From NCBI GenBank assembly GCA_046046245.1, contig JBJOKE010000003.1:124001-188000 (forward strand): a DNA stretch of 64,000 nucleotides, in the 5' to 3' direction. Below the pieces are notes generated by a model that saw nothing but the letters and a program-made list of their open reading frames with translations, was not told the DNA's origin and ran no database searches. Made by a program: the position numbers and the translations under genes. Positions 24,298 through 32,061 of the stretch are shown piece after piece (within the stretch, counting starts at the first letter, position 1; the number at the start of each line of letters is the position of its first letter). This stretch comes from UBA4615 sp046046245. Lineage in GTDB: Bacteria; Pseudomonadota; Gammaproteobacteria; Burkholderiales; Burkholderiaceae_E.

Positions 24298-25095
24298 TCA
24301 GGCCGCCATCCAGCCGCCGTCGACCATCAGCGTCGCACCGGTCACGAAGCTCGCGTCGTCGCTCGCGAGGAACAGGATCGCGCGCGCCACGTCGTCGGGC
24401 CGCCCCAGGCGAGGCCAGGGCGTGCGGCGGTTCGCGCGGTCGAGCACCTGCGGATCGACGGCACGGCCGCCTGCGCCCGTCTGGATCTTCCCCGGCGCGA
24501 CCGCGTTCACCACGATGCCCTGCGCCGCGTAGTCGGTGGCCACCTGTCGCGTCAGGTAGTCGATGCCGGCCTTCGTCGTGCCGTAGCCGAGGTCGCCGGG
24601 CGCCGCGATCATCCCGTGCTGCGACGACAGGTTGACGATGCGGCCGCGCACCTCGCCGATCGGGTCCTGCTTCAGCATCTGCCGGACCGCCGCGCGGCAG
24701 CCCCGGTAGACGCCCGACAGGTTCACGTCGAGCAGCCGCTGCCAGTCGTGTTCGTCGAGCTCGAGCAGCGGGCGCGCGTGACGCACGCAGGCGTTGTTGA
24801 CCAGCACGTCGAGCCGCCCGAAGCGCGCCACCGTCCGCTCGACGAGCGCGTCGACCTGCGCGGTGCTCGAGACGTCGCAGTGCTCGTAGTGGGCGACGTG
24901 GCCGTCGGCGGCGATCAGGTCGACGGTGGGCGGGCCGCCCTCGATCACCGCGGGCGTCACGTCGGCGACGACGACGTGGGCGCCGTGCGCGGCGAGCAGG
25001 CGGGCGGCCGCGCGGCCGATGCCGGACGACGCGCCGGTCACGATGCAGACGCGGCCGGGCAGGCGCAGCGCGCTAGGCGGGGCGATGTCGGACAT
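24298..25095 (-). CDS. Short-chain dehydrogenase/reductase
   Basis: 265 residues with TGASSGIG (20-27), NNAC (100-103) and the catalytic S158-Y171-K175 set (NLSSQHG, GYGTTKAG). NAD(P)-dependent oxidation or reduction of a hydroxyl/keto group, often a sugar or sugar acid in this classical subgroup. The ATG at 25095 lies 23 bases inside the epimerase gene, so translation is coupled. Third gene of the CPBP-epimerase-SDR unit. Confidence 0.92.
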   Translation of the reverse strand: MSDIAPPSALRLPGRVCIVTGASSGIGRAAARLLAAHGAHVVVADVTPAVIEGGPPTVDLIAADGHVAHYEHCDVSSTAQVDALVERTVARFGRLDVLVNNACVRHARPLLELDEHDWQRLLDVNLSGVYRGCRAAVRQMLKQDPIGEVRGRIVNLSSQHGMIAAPGDLGYGTTKAGIDYLTRQVATDYAAQGIVVNAVAPGKIQTGAGGRAVDPQVLDRANRRTPWPRLGRPDDVARAILFLASDDASFVTGATLMVDGGWMAA

Positions 25096-26101
25096 GGATC
25101 CTCGTGCGGGACGTGGCGCCGTGGCGGCGGAACCAGGGGACGAGGTCGGCCGCCGCCGCGGCGAGGTCGAAGCGCGGCACGAACGCGGTGCCGGTGCGCA
25201 GCCGCGTCGCGTCCATCGGCGCGCGGTCGTAGGGGGCGTAGACGTCGACGTTCGCCGCGTCGGCATCGACGCGCCAGCGCAGCGACGGGAAGGCGGGTTC
25301 GAGCGCGCGGCACCAGTCGACGAGCGAACCGGTGAAGCCCGCCGCGACGTTGACCGTGCGATGGGCGGGGTCGGGCACGTCGAGCAGCGCGGCGAGCCCG
25401 GCGGCGGCGTCGCGGACGTAGAGCCAGTCGCGCGGATGCGGGCGCGGCAGCACCGCCTCGTCGCCGCGCGCGGCGAGCCGCAGCACCTGCAGCGGCGCGC
25501 TCGGCGTGTCGCGCACGCCGGTATCGGCCTCCCACGGCCCGAAGCAGGTGCCGAGCCGGCCGACGACCAGGTCCAGCCCGTGCAGCGCGGCGAGCCGTCG
25601 CGCGGCCTGTTCGGCGGCGAGCTTCGAGATGCCGTACAGGCCCTCGGGCCGCAGCGGCGTCTCGTCCTCGCGCAGCAGCGGCTCGGTGGCGCCGCTCGAG
25701 CCGTAGACCGACCCCGAGCTCGCATGGACGACGCGGCGAACGCCGCCCCGCGCGGCCGCGGCGGCGATCGCGGCGACGGCGCCGCCGACGTTGACCTCGA
25801 AGATCGGCACGGGGTCGGTGCGCTCGCGGGCGGCCCCGGCGGTGACCGCGGCGAGCGTGACGAGGCGGTCCGGCGCATGCCGCGCGAACGCGTCGCGCAG
25901 GGCGCCCGCGTCGCGGACGTCGGCCTCGACGGCGACGAAGCGGCCCGGCAGCGCGGCGAACACCCCGAGCGCCTCGGCGGGCGGCGGCGCGAGGTCCAGG
26001 CCGACCACCGCGTCGCCGCGCGCGAGCAGGTGCTCGACGAGCGCGAGGCCGACGAAGCCGGACGCACCGGTGACGAGGACGGGGGCGCGCTCGCCGGTCA
26101 T
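25073..26101 (-). CDS. NAD-dependent sugar epimerase/dehydratase family protein
   Basis: 342 residues: Rossmann TGASGFVG (11-18), then the HASSGSVYGSSG segment and Y156-xxx-K160 (LYGISKLAAE) of extended SDRs. The start is fixed by an ATGA overlap with the CPBP gene. Members act on nucleotide sugars or, as in uronate dehydrogenase-like and lactone-forming branches, on free sugar acids. With an SDR coupled to it, a two-step carbohydrate modification is plausible. Confidence 0.9.
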   Translation of the reverse strand: MTGERAPVLVTGASGFVGLALVEHLLARGDAVVGLDLAPPPAEALGVFAALPGRFVAVEADVRDAGALRDAFARHAPDRLVTLAAVTAGAARERTDPVPIFEVNVGGAVAAIAAAAARGGVRRVVHASSGSVYGSSGATEPLLREDETPLRPEGLYGISKLAAEQAARRLAALHGLDLVVGRLGTCFGPWEADTGVRDTPSAPLQVLRLAARGDEAVLPRPHPRDWLYVRDAAAGLAALLDVPDPAHRTVNVAAGFTGSLVDWCRALEPAFPSLRWRVDADAANVDVYAPYDRAPMDATRLRTGTAFVPRFDLAAAAADLVPWFRRHGATSRTRIHVRHRPA

Positions 26102-26931
26102 CGCGGATACGGCCCCCGGCCGCCGAGGCCGCGCAGCATCGCGAGCGACACGAGGCCCGTCAGCACAGCCAGCGCGAAGAGCACGAGCCCCGGGCCGTGG
26201 CCCGCGCCCGCGGCCGCGAACCGGCCGAGGTCGAACACGACGAGGTCGTAGAGCGCGTGGCCGACGATCGACGGCCACAGCGAGCCGCTGCCGATCGCCG
26301 CCTGCAGGAAGACCGCGCCGCAGACGATCGTGAAGACGAACTGGAACGCGGCCGCGCCCGGCGTGAGCCCGCCCGCGACGTTGAGCAGGTGGAAGACCCC
26401 GAACGCGACGAGCGCGGCGACCGCGCCGCGCCGCGCGCCGAACGCGCGCCAGAGGGCGGCCAGCAGCAGGCCGCGGAACAGCACCTCCTCGTTCAGGCCC
26501 ACCAGCGCGGTGGTGCGCAGCACGCGGCCGGTGGTGGCGAGGTCGGCCGCGGCCGGGTCGGTCACCGCCGCGCGCGCGACCCACCACGCGGCCACCGCCC
26601 CGGCGCTCAGCAGCGCGAGCGGCAGCAGGCGCCACGGCGCGACGGCGCGCGGCGCGCGCAGCCCGATGTCGGCGACGGGGAAGAAGGCGAGAGCCGAACC
26701 GACGACCACCAGGGCGAGCACGAGTTCGGCGACGAGGAAGTCGACGACGAAGGCAATGCTGCCGTACGGATGCGGCGACGCGATCAGGCCGCCGAGCATG
26801 GTCGCGAAGCCGAGCGCGGCGACGACGAGCGCGGGGCCGGGGCGGTCGAGGCGGCTGCGGCGTTTCGAGGCGTCGAACAGGGACGGTGACACCGTTGGGC
26901 TCGACATCGCGGGAGCGTCGATGGCGCCCAT
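26098..26931 (-). CDS. CPBP/CAAX-type intramembrane protease
   Basis: 277 residues; an ATG at codon 9 (26907) is an alternative start. Multiple membrane helices with the CPBP motifs E148-E149-xxx-R153 (LNEEVLFRG), F177-xxx-H181 (FGVFHLLN) and a third motif GHALYDL further on. These residues match the glutamyl-type site of Rce1-like proteases; bacterial members process peptides or give immunity to bacteriocins. Its coupling to sugar-enzyme genes is unusual; co-transcription is clear from the 4-base overlap. Confidence 0.85.
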   Translation of the reverse strand: MGAIDAPAMSSPTVSPSLFDASKRRSRLDRPGPALVVAALGFATMLGGLIASPHPYGSIAFVVDFLVAELVLALVVVGSALAFFPVADIGLRAPRAVAPWRLLPLALLSAGAVAAWWVARAAVTDPAAADLATTGRVLRTTALVGLNEEVLFRGLLLAALWRAFGARRGAVAALVAFGVFHLLNVAGGLTPGAAAFQFVFTIVCGAVFLQAAIGSGSLWPSIVGHALYDLVVFDLGRFAAAGAGHGPGLVLFALAVLTGLVSLAMLRGLGGRGPYPR

Positions 26932-27019
26932 CGACGGGGCAAACGGGAGAACGACCCCGTGCAGGCGACGATGCTATCGCAGGTGTCGAGTGTCCGGTAC
27001 CGGCAGCCCCGCCTCGCGT

Positions 27020-27256
27020 TCAGAGGCGTGCCACGAACGCATCGAGCGTCACGATCGGGCACGGGTCCGAAGACCCATCCCGGAACTTCGGATAGGCCAG
27101 GACCCGCACGAGTTCACGCGCCGTCGCGGCGCTGGCCAGCGGCACGATCCGGCCCGCCTGCCAGGCGGCGCGAACGGCGCCCGCAGCGCCGCCGGGAAGC
27201 AGCAGCGCCGACACGACGATGTTCGTGTCGAGCACGACGCGACGCGCGCCTTTCAT
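27020..27256 (-). pseudogene. PIN-domain toxin with internal deletion
   Basis: 78 residues, against about 140 for COG1569-type PIN toxins. The first 58 residues are a good PIN start (RRVVLDTNIVVSALLLPGGAAGA, ATARELVRVLAYPKF) with the first catalytic Asp. The sequence then jumps to CPIVTLDAFVARL, which looks like the last strand and helix of the same family (IPIVTPxEFLARL). The central segment, which should carry the remaining acidic residues of the nuclease site, is gone in frame. The ATG overlaps the antitoxin stop as ATGA, the usual toxin-antitoxin coupling. It is very unlikely to be an active RNase. Confidence 0.7.
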
Positions 27257-27600
27257 CGGCGGCGGGCTCCCTTCGTGCCTTTCGACGGCGACCGCTCGGG
27301 CCCGTACCCGGGAGGCGGAGGTTCGGCCGCGACGGGCGCGACGCTCGTCGAACGCGCCCATCGCACGGCGTCTTCGACGTCGGTCGGGGTCAGACCGAGC
27401 GCGGCCGGTCTTCCGCGAACCGCATCGCCGCGCTGGATCCGAACGGGCGACACGATCACCTGACCCGCCCTGACCTCGACCTCGAAGTACTCGGGCGTAC
27501 CGAAGGACTCGACGACGGCCTTCGGCAAGGACAGCCACCGGCGGATCGACGCGCTGCAGGCGCGGCTCGCGGCGGCGCGGCTCGCGGCGGCGCGGCGCAA
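27253..27600 (-). CDS. AbrB/MazE-type antitoxin-like protein
   Basis: 115 residues. The core LSLPKAVVESFGTPEYFEVEVRAGQVIVSPVRI is a swapped-hairpin AbrB domain and GLTPTDVEDAVRWARS is the helix found after it in antitoxins paired with COG1569 PIN toxins. The N-terminus is odd: the only start is a TTG at 27600 and the first 22 residues (Ala/Arg/Ser repeats) are unlike the short start expected just before the LSLPK strand, so the native start may have been lost. Partner of the deleted toxin gene overlapping its end. Confidence 0.6.
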   Translation of the reverse strand: MRRAAASRAAASRACSASIRRWLSLPKAVVESFGTPEYFEVEVRAGQVIVSPVRIQRGDAVRGRPAALGLTPTDVEDAVRWARSTSVAPVAAEPPPPGYGPERSPSKGTKGARRR

Positions 27601-27672
27601 GCCGGCCTGAGGACGGCGCGCGGACCGCGGGGGACCGCGCTCGGGACCGCGACCGTGCCGCCTGCGGGCCGG

Positions 27673-28617
27673 TCAGACGCGTCGCGTCCTGGCCAGCGCG
27701 TGCGCGGCCTTCACGAAGGCCTCCTCGAGCGCTGCCGCCGCGGGCGTGGGCCGCGCGTCGGCCCAGCGCAGGATCACCACCCGCGGCCCCTCGATCGCGA
27801 CGTCGAGCGGCACGCGCAGCAGGCCGCTCGCCGCCGCGCGCTGCTGGTGGACCTCCAGCGGCATCGCGCCCACGAGGTCGGTGCCCGCCACCAGCATCTC
27901 CAGCCCGGTCAGCGTCTCGCAGGTGACCGGGCAGCGCGGCACGGGCAGCCGCGCGCGGCGGAACGCACGGGCCAGCCCGTGCGCGATCGAGCTGTCGAGG
28001 CTGGGCAGCACCCATTCGGCCTCGGCCAGCGCGGCCAGCGTGCGCGCTCGCGCGAGCGGATGGCCCGAGCGCACCACGGCCACCACCGTCGTCGCGTAGA
28101 CCGGCCGCGTGGCGAATTCAGGGCCGAGCCGCACCGCCGGCTGCGACATCACCGCGAAGTCCGGCTCCCCCTCGCGCAGCCCGGCCGGCTGGAACGCGGG
28201 CGGCGCGATCCGGATCGACACGCCCGGCCATCGCGCGCGGAACGCGGGCATCACACGCGGCAGCAGCGCGATCGTCGCGAAGTGCGACAGCGCCACGCTC
28301 AGCCGCCCCTCGCGCCGGCCGCGCAACTGCGCGACGTCCTCGACGGCCTTGCGCGCCTGCTCGCGGATGGTGCGCGCCCGCGGCAGCAGCGCCGCGCCGT
28401 ACTCGGTGGGCGTCACGCCGCGCACGCCGCGCTCGAAGAGCGGCACGCCCAGCGCCTGCTCCAGGCGCTTCAGCTGCTTGCTCAGCGCCGGCTGCGTGCG
28501 GCCCAGCTCGCGTGCGGCCGCGGTCAGGCTGCCGGCGTCGGCCACCGCGGCGAGCAGCGTCAGCGCGGCCGGGTCCGGGACGGACGCGGCGGGGTCGGGC
28601 TCTCGGTCGGCGGACAT
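27673..28617 (-). CDS. LysR-family regulator, divergent from the kynureninase-like operon
   Basis: 314 residues from the ATG at 28617. I prefer it to the ATG at 28626 because the latter lies inside a palindrome (28619-28633). HTH: TLLAAVADAGSLTAAARELGRTQPALSKQLKRLE. The effector domain is intact. It faces the kynureninase-hyuAB-Bug operon across an 97-base gap with two palindromes and a promoter, the classic LysR arrangement, so it is the probable activator of that operon. Confidence 0.9.
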   Translation of the reverse strand: MSADREPDPAASVPDPAALTLLAAVADAGSLTAAARELGRTQPALSKQLKRLEQALGVPLFERGVRGVTPTEYGAALLPRARTIREQARKAVEDVAQLRGRREGRLSVALSHFATIALLPRVMPAFRARWPGVSIRIAPPAFQPAGLREGEPDFAVMSQPAVRLGPEFATRPVYATTVVAVVRSGHPLARARTLAALAEAEWVLPSLDSSIAHGLARAFRRARLPVPRCPVTCETLTGLEMLVAGTDLVGAMPLEVHQQRAAASGLLRVPLDVAIEGPRVVILRWADARPTPAAAALEEAFVKAAHALARTRRV

Positions 28618-28618
28618 G

Positions 28619-28649
28619 GTAGGCATTCCCTACGGGCATGGACATGCCC
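28619..28649. promoter_or_regulatory. Two adjacent palindromes, probable LysR binding sites
   Basis: GTAGG-CATTC-CCTAC (28619-28633) is followed at once by GGGCATG-GA-CATGCCC (28634-28649). They lie about 48-78 bases upstream of the predicted start of the kynureninase operon and overlap the regulator's leader, where LysR recognition and activation sites usually sit. Confidence 0.55.
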
Positions 28650-28659
28650 TCGCCATGAA

Positions 28660-28689
28660 TTGTAGGCGGATCGTCCCGCGCACTACGAT
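28660..28689 (+). promoter_or_regulatory. Predicted promoter of the kynureninase-like operon
   Basis: TTGTAG (28660-28665), 18 bases, TACGAT (28684-28689). The weak -35 box fits an activator-dependent promoter. The ribosome binding site AGGGAGA (28704-28710) and GTG start (28715) follow. Confidence 0.4.
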
Positions 28690-28714
28690 CGTCCGGAACC
28701 ATCAGGGAGACCCC

Positions 28715-29971
28715 GTGCCGCCGCCGGACCGCGCCGCCTGCGAACGACTCGACGCCGAGGGCGACGCGCCGGTCTTCGACGCGCTGCGCGCGCGCTTCGC
28801 GCCCGGCGCACCGGGCACGCTGCATTTCGACGCGAACTCGATCGGCCCGATGCCGGCCGACGCGCCCGGGCGGATGCGGCGGATCCTCGACGAGGGCTGG
28901 CGGGTGATGCGCCGCCGCGGCTGGAACGAGTCCGACTGGCTCGAGCAGCCGCGTGCGCTGGGCGCCATGATCGCTCCGGTGCTCGGCGCCGAGGCCGACG
29001 ACGTGCTCGTCGCCGACGGCACCAGCGTCAACCAGTTCAAGCTGCTGCGCCACGCGCTGGCGTCGAACGCGCCGCGCCGGGTGATCGTCGCCGAGCGCGA
29101 CGTGTTCCCGTCGAACCGCTACGTGGCCGAGGGCATCGCCCACGCGGGCCACGCCGAGCTGCGGCTCGTCGACGACGCGACCGACGCCGCGCGGCTCGCC
29201 GAGGCGCTCGCCCCCGGCGACGTCGCGGTGCTCGCGCTGTCCCATGTCGACTACCGCAGCAGCACGCGGCTCGACCTCGCCGCGACGACCGCGCTCGCCC
29301 ACACGCACGGCGCGCTCGTGCTCTGGGACCTGTCGCATTCGGCCGGCGCCGTCGCGATCGGGCTGCGCGCGGCCGATGCCGACCTCGCGGTGGGCTGCGG
29401 CTACAAGTACCTGTGCGGCGGCCCGGGCGCGCCCGGCTTCGTCTACGTGCACCCGCGACTGCGCAACAACGCGTGGCCGGCGATCTGCGGCTGGATGGGC
29501 CACGCCGACACCTTCGCATTCGAGCCCGGGTTCCGCACGGCGCCGGGCGTCGAGCGCTTCCAGCCGGCGACGCCCGCGGTGCTCGCGAACGCGGCCTTCG
29601 CGGCGGCCGCGGACGTCTGGCGGGACGTCGACCCGGCCGCCCTCGACGCGCGCCACCGGTCGCTGTCCGACACGCTGATCGCCCTGCTCGACTCGCGCTG
29701 CGCGGGCTTCGGCCTGGAAGTCGCCAGCCCGCGCGAGCACGCCCGCCGCGGCGGCCACGTGGCGCTGCGGTTCGCGGGCGCCGGCCCGCTCGCGCAGGCG
29801 CTGGTCGACGCGGGCGTGGTCGTCTCCGCGCGCAAGCCCGACGCACTGCGGTTCGGCGTCCATCCGCTCGTCACCACGCACGCCGAGCTCTGGGACGCGG
29901 TCGAGCGGTTGCGGCGGATCCTCGCCGACGGCACCTGGCGGGATCCTCGTTTCGCGGGGCCGTCGCGATGA
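28715..29971 (+). CDS. Kynureninase-like PLP enzyme
   Basis: 418 residues, GTG start after AGGGAGA. It matches kynureninase closely in layout and length: FDANSIGPMP near residue 38, LSHVDYRSSTRLDLAA, the PLP-binding LWDLSHSAG (D205), GCGYKYLCGGPGAPGFVYV with the Schiff-base K231, and GWMGHADTFAFEPGF. Kynureninase cleaves the C-beta/C-gamma bond of (3-hydroxy)kynurenine to alanine and anthranilate. No other tryptophan-pathway gene is near, and the gene is coupled (ATGA) to hyuA, so a beta-keto amino acid other than kynurenine may be the true substrate. Confidence 0.82.
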   Translation: MPPPDRAACERLDAEGDAPVFDALRARFAPGAPGTLHFDANSIGPMPADAPGRMRRILDEGWRVMRRRGWNESDWLEQPRALGAMIAPVLGAEADDVLVADGTSVNQFKLLRHALASNAPRRVIVAERDVFPSNRYVAEGIAHAGHAELRLVDDATDAARLAEALAPGDVAVLALSHVDYRSSTRLDLAATTALAHTHGALVLWDLSHSAGAVAIGLRAADADLAVGCGYKYLCGGPGAPGFVYVHPRLRNNAWPAICGWMGHADTFAFEPGFRTAPGVERFQPATPAVLANAAFAAAADVWRDVDPAALDARHRSLSDTLIALLDSRCAGFGLEVASPREHARRGGHVALRFAGAGPLAQALVDAGVVVSARKPDALRFGVHPLVTTHAELWDAVERLRRILADGTWRDPRFAGPSR

Positions 29972-32061
29972 GCACCGGCGCCGCGATCCGCCTGGCCGCC
30001 GACATCGGCGGCACCTTCACCGACGTCGTGCTCGAGACGCCGGCGCGCCGCTGCAGCTGCAAGGTGCTGACCACGCCGCGCGAGCCCGAACGGGCGATCG
30101 TCGAGGGCATCGGCCGGCTGCTCGACGAGTCGGGCGTGCGCGCGGCCGAGATCGGGCTCTTCATCCACGGCACCACGCTCGCCACGAACGCGCTGATCGA
30201 GCGCAAGGGCGCGCGCACCGCGCTGCTCACCACCGAGGGCTTCCGCGACGTGCTCGGCATGGGCTTCGAGAAGCGCTTCGACGCCTACGACGTCGACATC
30301 GAGCGCCCGCCCGAGCTGGTGCCGCGCCCGCTGCGCTTCACCGTCCGCGAGCGGATCGCGGCCGACGGCTCGACCCTGGTCGACCTCGACGAGGACGGCG
30401 TGCGCGCCGCCGCCGCGGCGATGCGCGCGGCCGGCGTCGAGGCGGTGGCGGTCGGCTTCCTGCACGCCTGGGCGCATCCGGGCCACGAGCGGCGCGCGCG
30501 CTCGCTGCTCCACGAGGCGCTGGGCGACGCGGTCACCGTCTGCCTGTCGTCCGAGGTCTGCCCGGAGATGCGCGAATACGAGCGCTTCTCCACCACGGCG
30601 GCCAACGCCTACGTGCGGCCGCTGATGGCCGGCTACCTCGGCCGGCTCCGGGACGCGGCCGGCGCGCTCGGCCTGCGCTGCCCGCTGCTGCTGATGATGT
30701 CGGGCGGCGGGCTGACGACGATCGAGCAGGCCGCGCGCTTTCCGATCCGGCTGGTCGAGTCGGGGCCGGCGGGCGGTGCGATCCTCGCCGCGCACCTCGC
30801 GCGGCAGTGCGGGCTCGGCGACGTGGTGGCCTTCGACATGGGCGGCACCACCGCGAAGGTCTGCCTGATCGCCGGCGGCGAGCCGGAGCGCTCGCGCCGC
30901 TTCGAGGTGGGCCGCGCGTGGCGCAACCTGAAGGGCAGCGGGCTGCCGGTACGCATCCCGGTGATCGAGCTGGTGGAGATCGGCGCGGGCGGCGGCTCGA
31001 TCGGCCGCGTCGACGCGATGTCGCGGATCACGGTGGGCCCGGACTCCGCGGGCGCCGAGCCGGGACCGGCCTGCTACGGCCGCGGCGGCACGCTGCCGGC
31101 GGTCACCGACGCGAACCTGGTGCTCGGCCGGCTCGACCCGGCGCGATTCGCCGCCGGCCGGCTGCCGCTCGATCCGGCGCTCGCCCGCGACGCGCTCGGG
31201 CGCGAGGTCGGCGCGCCGCTCGGCATGGACCCGGCCTGGGCCGCGGCCGGCGTCTCCGAGATCGTCGAGGAGAACATGGCGAACGCCGCGCGCGTGCACG
31301 CGATCGAGCGCGGCCAGGCGCTCGAGGGCTTCACGATGATCGCCTTCGGCGGCGGCGCACCCCTGCACGCGGGCCGCCTCGCGCAGAAGCTCGGCATCGC
31401 CCGGGTCGTCGTGCCCGCGGGCGCGGGCGTCGGCTCGGCGATCGGCTTCCTGCGCGCGCCGATCGCCTACGAGGTGGTGCGCAGCGACCTCGCGGTGCTG
31501 CGCCGCTGCGATCCGGCCGCGCTCGACGCGCGGCTCGACGCGATGCGCGACGAGGCGCTCGCCGTGGTCCGCGACGCGGCCGGCGGCGCGCCGCTGCTCG
31601 AATCGCGGCTCGCCGAGCTGCGCTACGCGGGCCAGGGCCACGAGCTGCGGGTGCGGCTGCCCGAACGCGCGGCCGGGCCGCTCGACGCGGCCGCGATCGC
31701 CGCCCTGGTGGAGCGCTTCGAGCAGGCCTACGAGCAGGTCTACGGGCTGCGGATCGCCGGCAGCGAGGTCGAGGTGGTGACCTGGTCGGTGACGCTCGCG
31801 ACCGAACCGGCCGCGGCCGAGCCGGCGACGCTGCCCGCGGCGCTCGGGGACGCACGGCCCGCCGGCGCCCGCGAGGCCTGGGAGCCGGCCCGCGGCGAGC
31901 GCACGCCCTTCGCGCTGCACTGGCGCTTCGACCTGCGGCCGGGCGTCGCGATCCGCGGCCCCGCGCTGGTGGCCGAGGACGAGACGACGACCGTCGTGCC
32001 CGCGGGCTGGACGGCGCGGCTCGACACCGCCGGCCACCTGGTGATGGAGGCCGGACCATGA
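29968..32061 (+). CDS. Hydantoinase/oxoprolinase family subunit A (HyuA-like)
   Basis: 697 residues. DIGGTFTD (12-19) begins the actin-like ATPase fold; HGTTLATNALIERKGARTALLTTEGFRD, FDMGGTTAKVCLI and IGAGGGSI are all conserved ATP-binding segments. HyuA/HyuB proteins use ATP to open cyclic amides (hydantoin, 5-oxoproline) or carboxylate ketones (acetophenone carboxylase). The separate subunits, and the GGTTAK-type ATP site, fit ATP-dependent N-methylhydantoinase or acetone/acetophenone carboxylase relatives. Overlaps both neighbours by 4 bases (ATGA). Confidence 0.9.
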   Translation: MSTGAAIRLAADIGGTFTDVVLETPARRCSCKVLTTPREPERAIVEGIGRLLDESGVRAAEIGLFIHGTTLATNALIERKGARTALLTTEGFRDVLGMGFEKRFDAYDVDIERPPELVPRPLRFTVRERIAADGSTLVDLDEDGVRAAAAAMRAAGVEAVAVGFLHAWAHPGHERRARSLLHEALGDAVTVCLSSEVCPEMREYERFSTTAANAYVRPLMAGYLGRLRDAAGALGLRCPLLLMMSGGGLTTIEQAARFPIRLVESGPAGGAILAAHLARQCGLGDVVAFDMGGTTAKVCLIAGGEPERSRRFEVGRAWRNLKGSGLPVRIPVIELVEIGAGGGSIGRVDAMSRITVGPDSAGAEPGPACYGRGGTLPAVTDANLVLGRLDPARFAAGRLPLDPALARDALGREVGAPLGMDPAWAAAGVSEIVEENMANAARVHAIERGQALEGFTMIAFGGGAPLHAGRLAQKLGIARVVVPAGAGVGSAIGFLRAPIAYEVVRSDLAVLRRCDPAALDARLDAMRDEALAVVRDAAGGAPLLESRLAELRYAGQGHELRVRLPERAAGPLDAAAIAALVERFEQAYEQVYGLRIAGSEVEVVTWSVTLATEPAAAEPATLPAALGDARPAGAREAWEPARGERTPFALHWRFDLRPGVAIRGPALVAEDETTTVVPAGWTARLDTAGHLVMEAGP

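Noticed and set aside
27540..27612. Plus-strand coding end RIDALQARLAAARLAAARRKPA opposite the antitoxin start
   Set aside because: Looks like a helical protein end but has no upstream domain in frame; probably repeat-driven composition.
29443..32037. 864-codon minus frame opposite hyuA
   Set aside because: Antisense shadow with no recognisable domain; hyuA has complete ATPase motifs.
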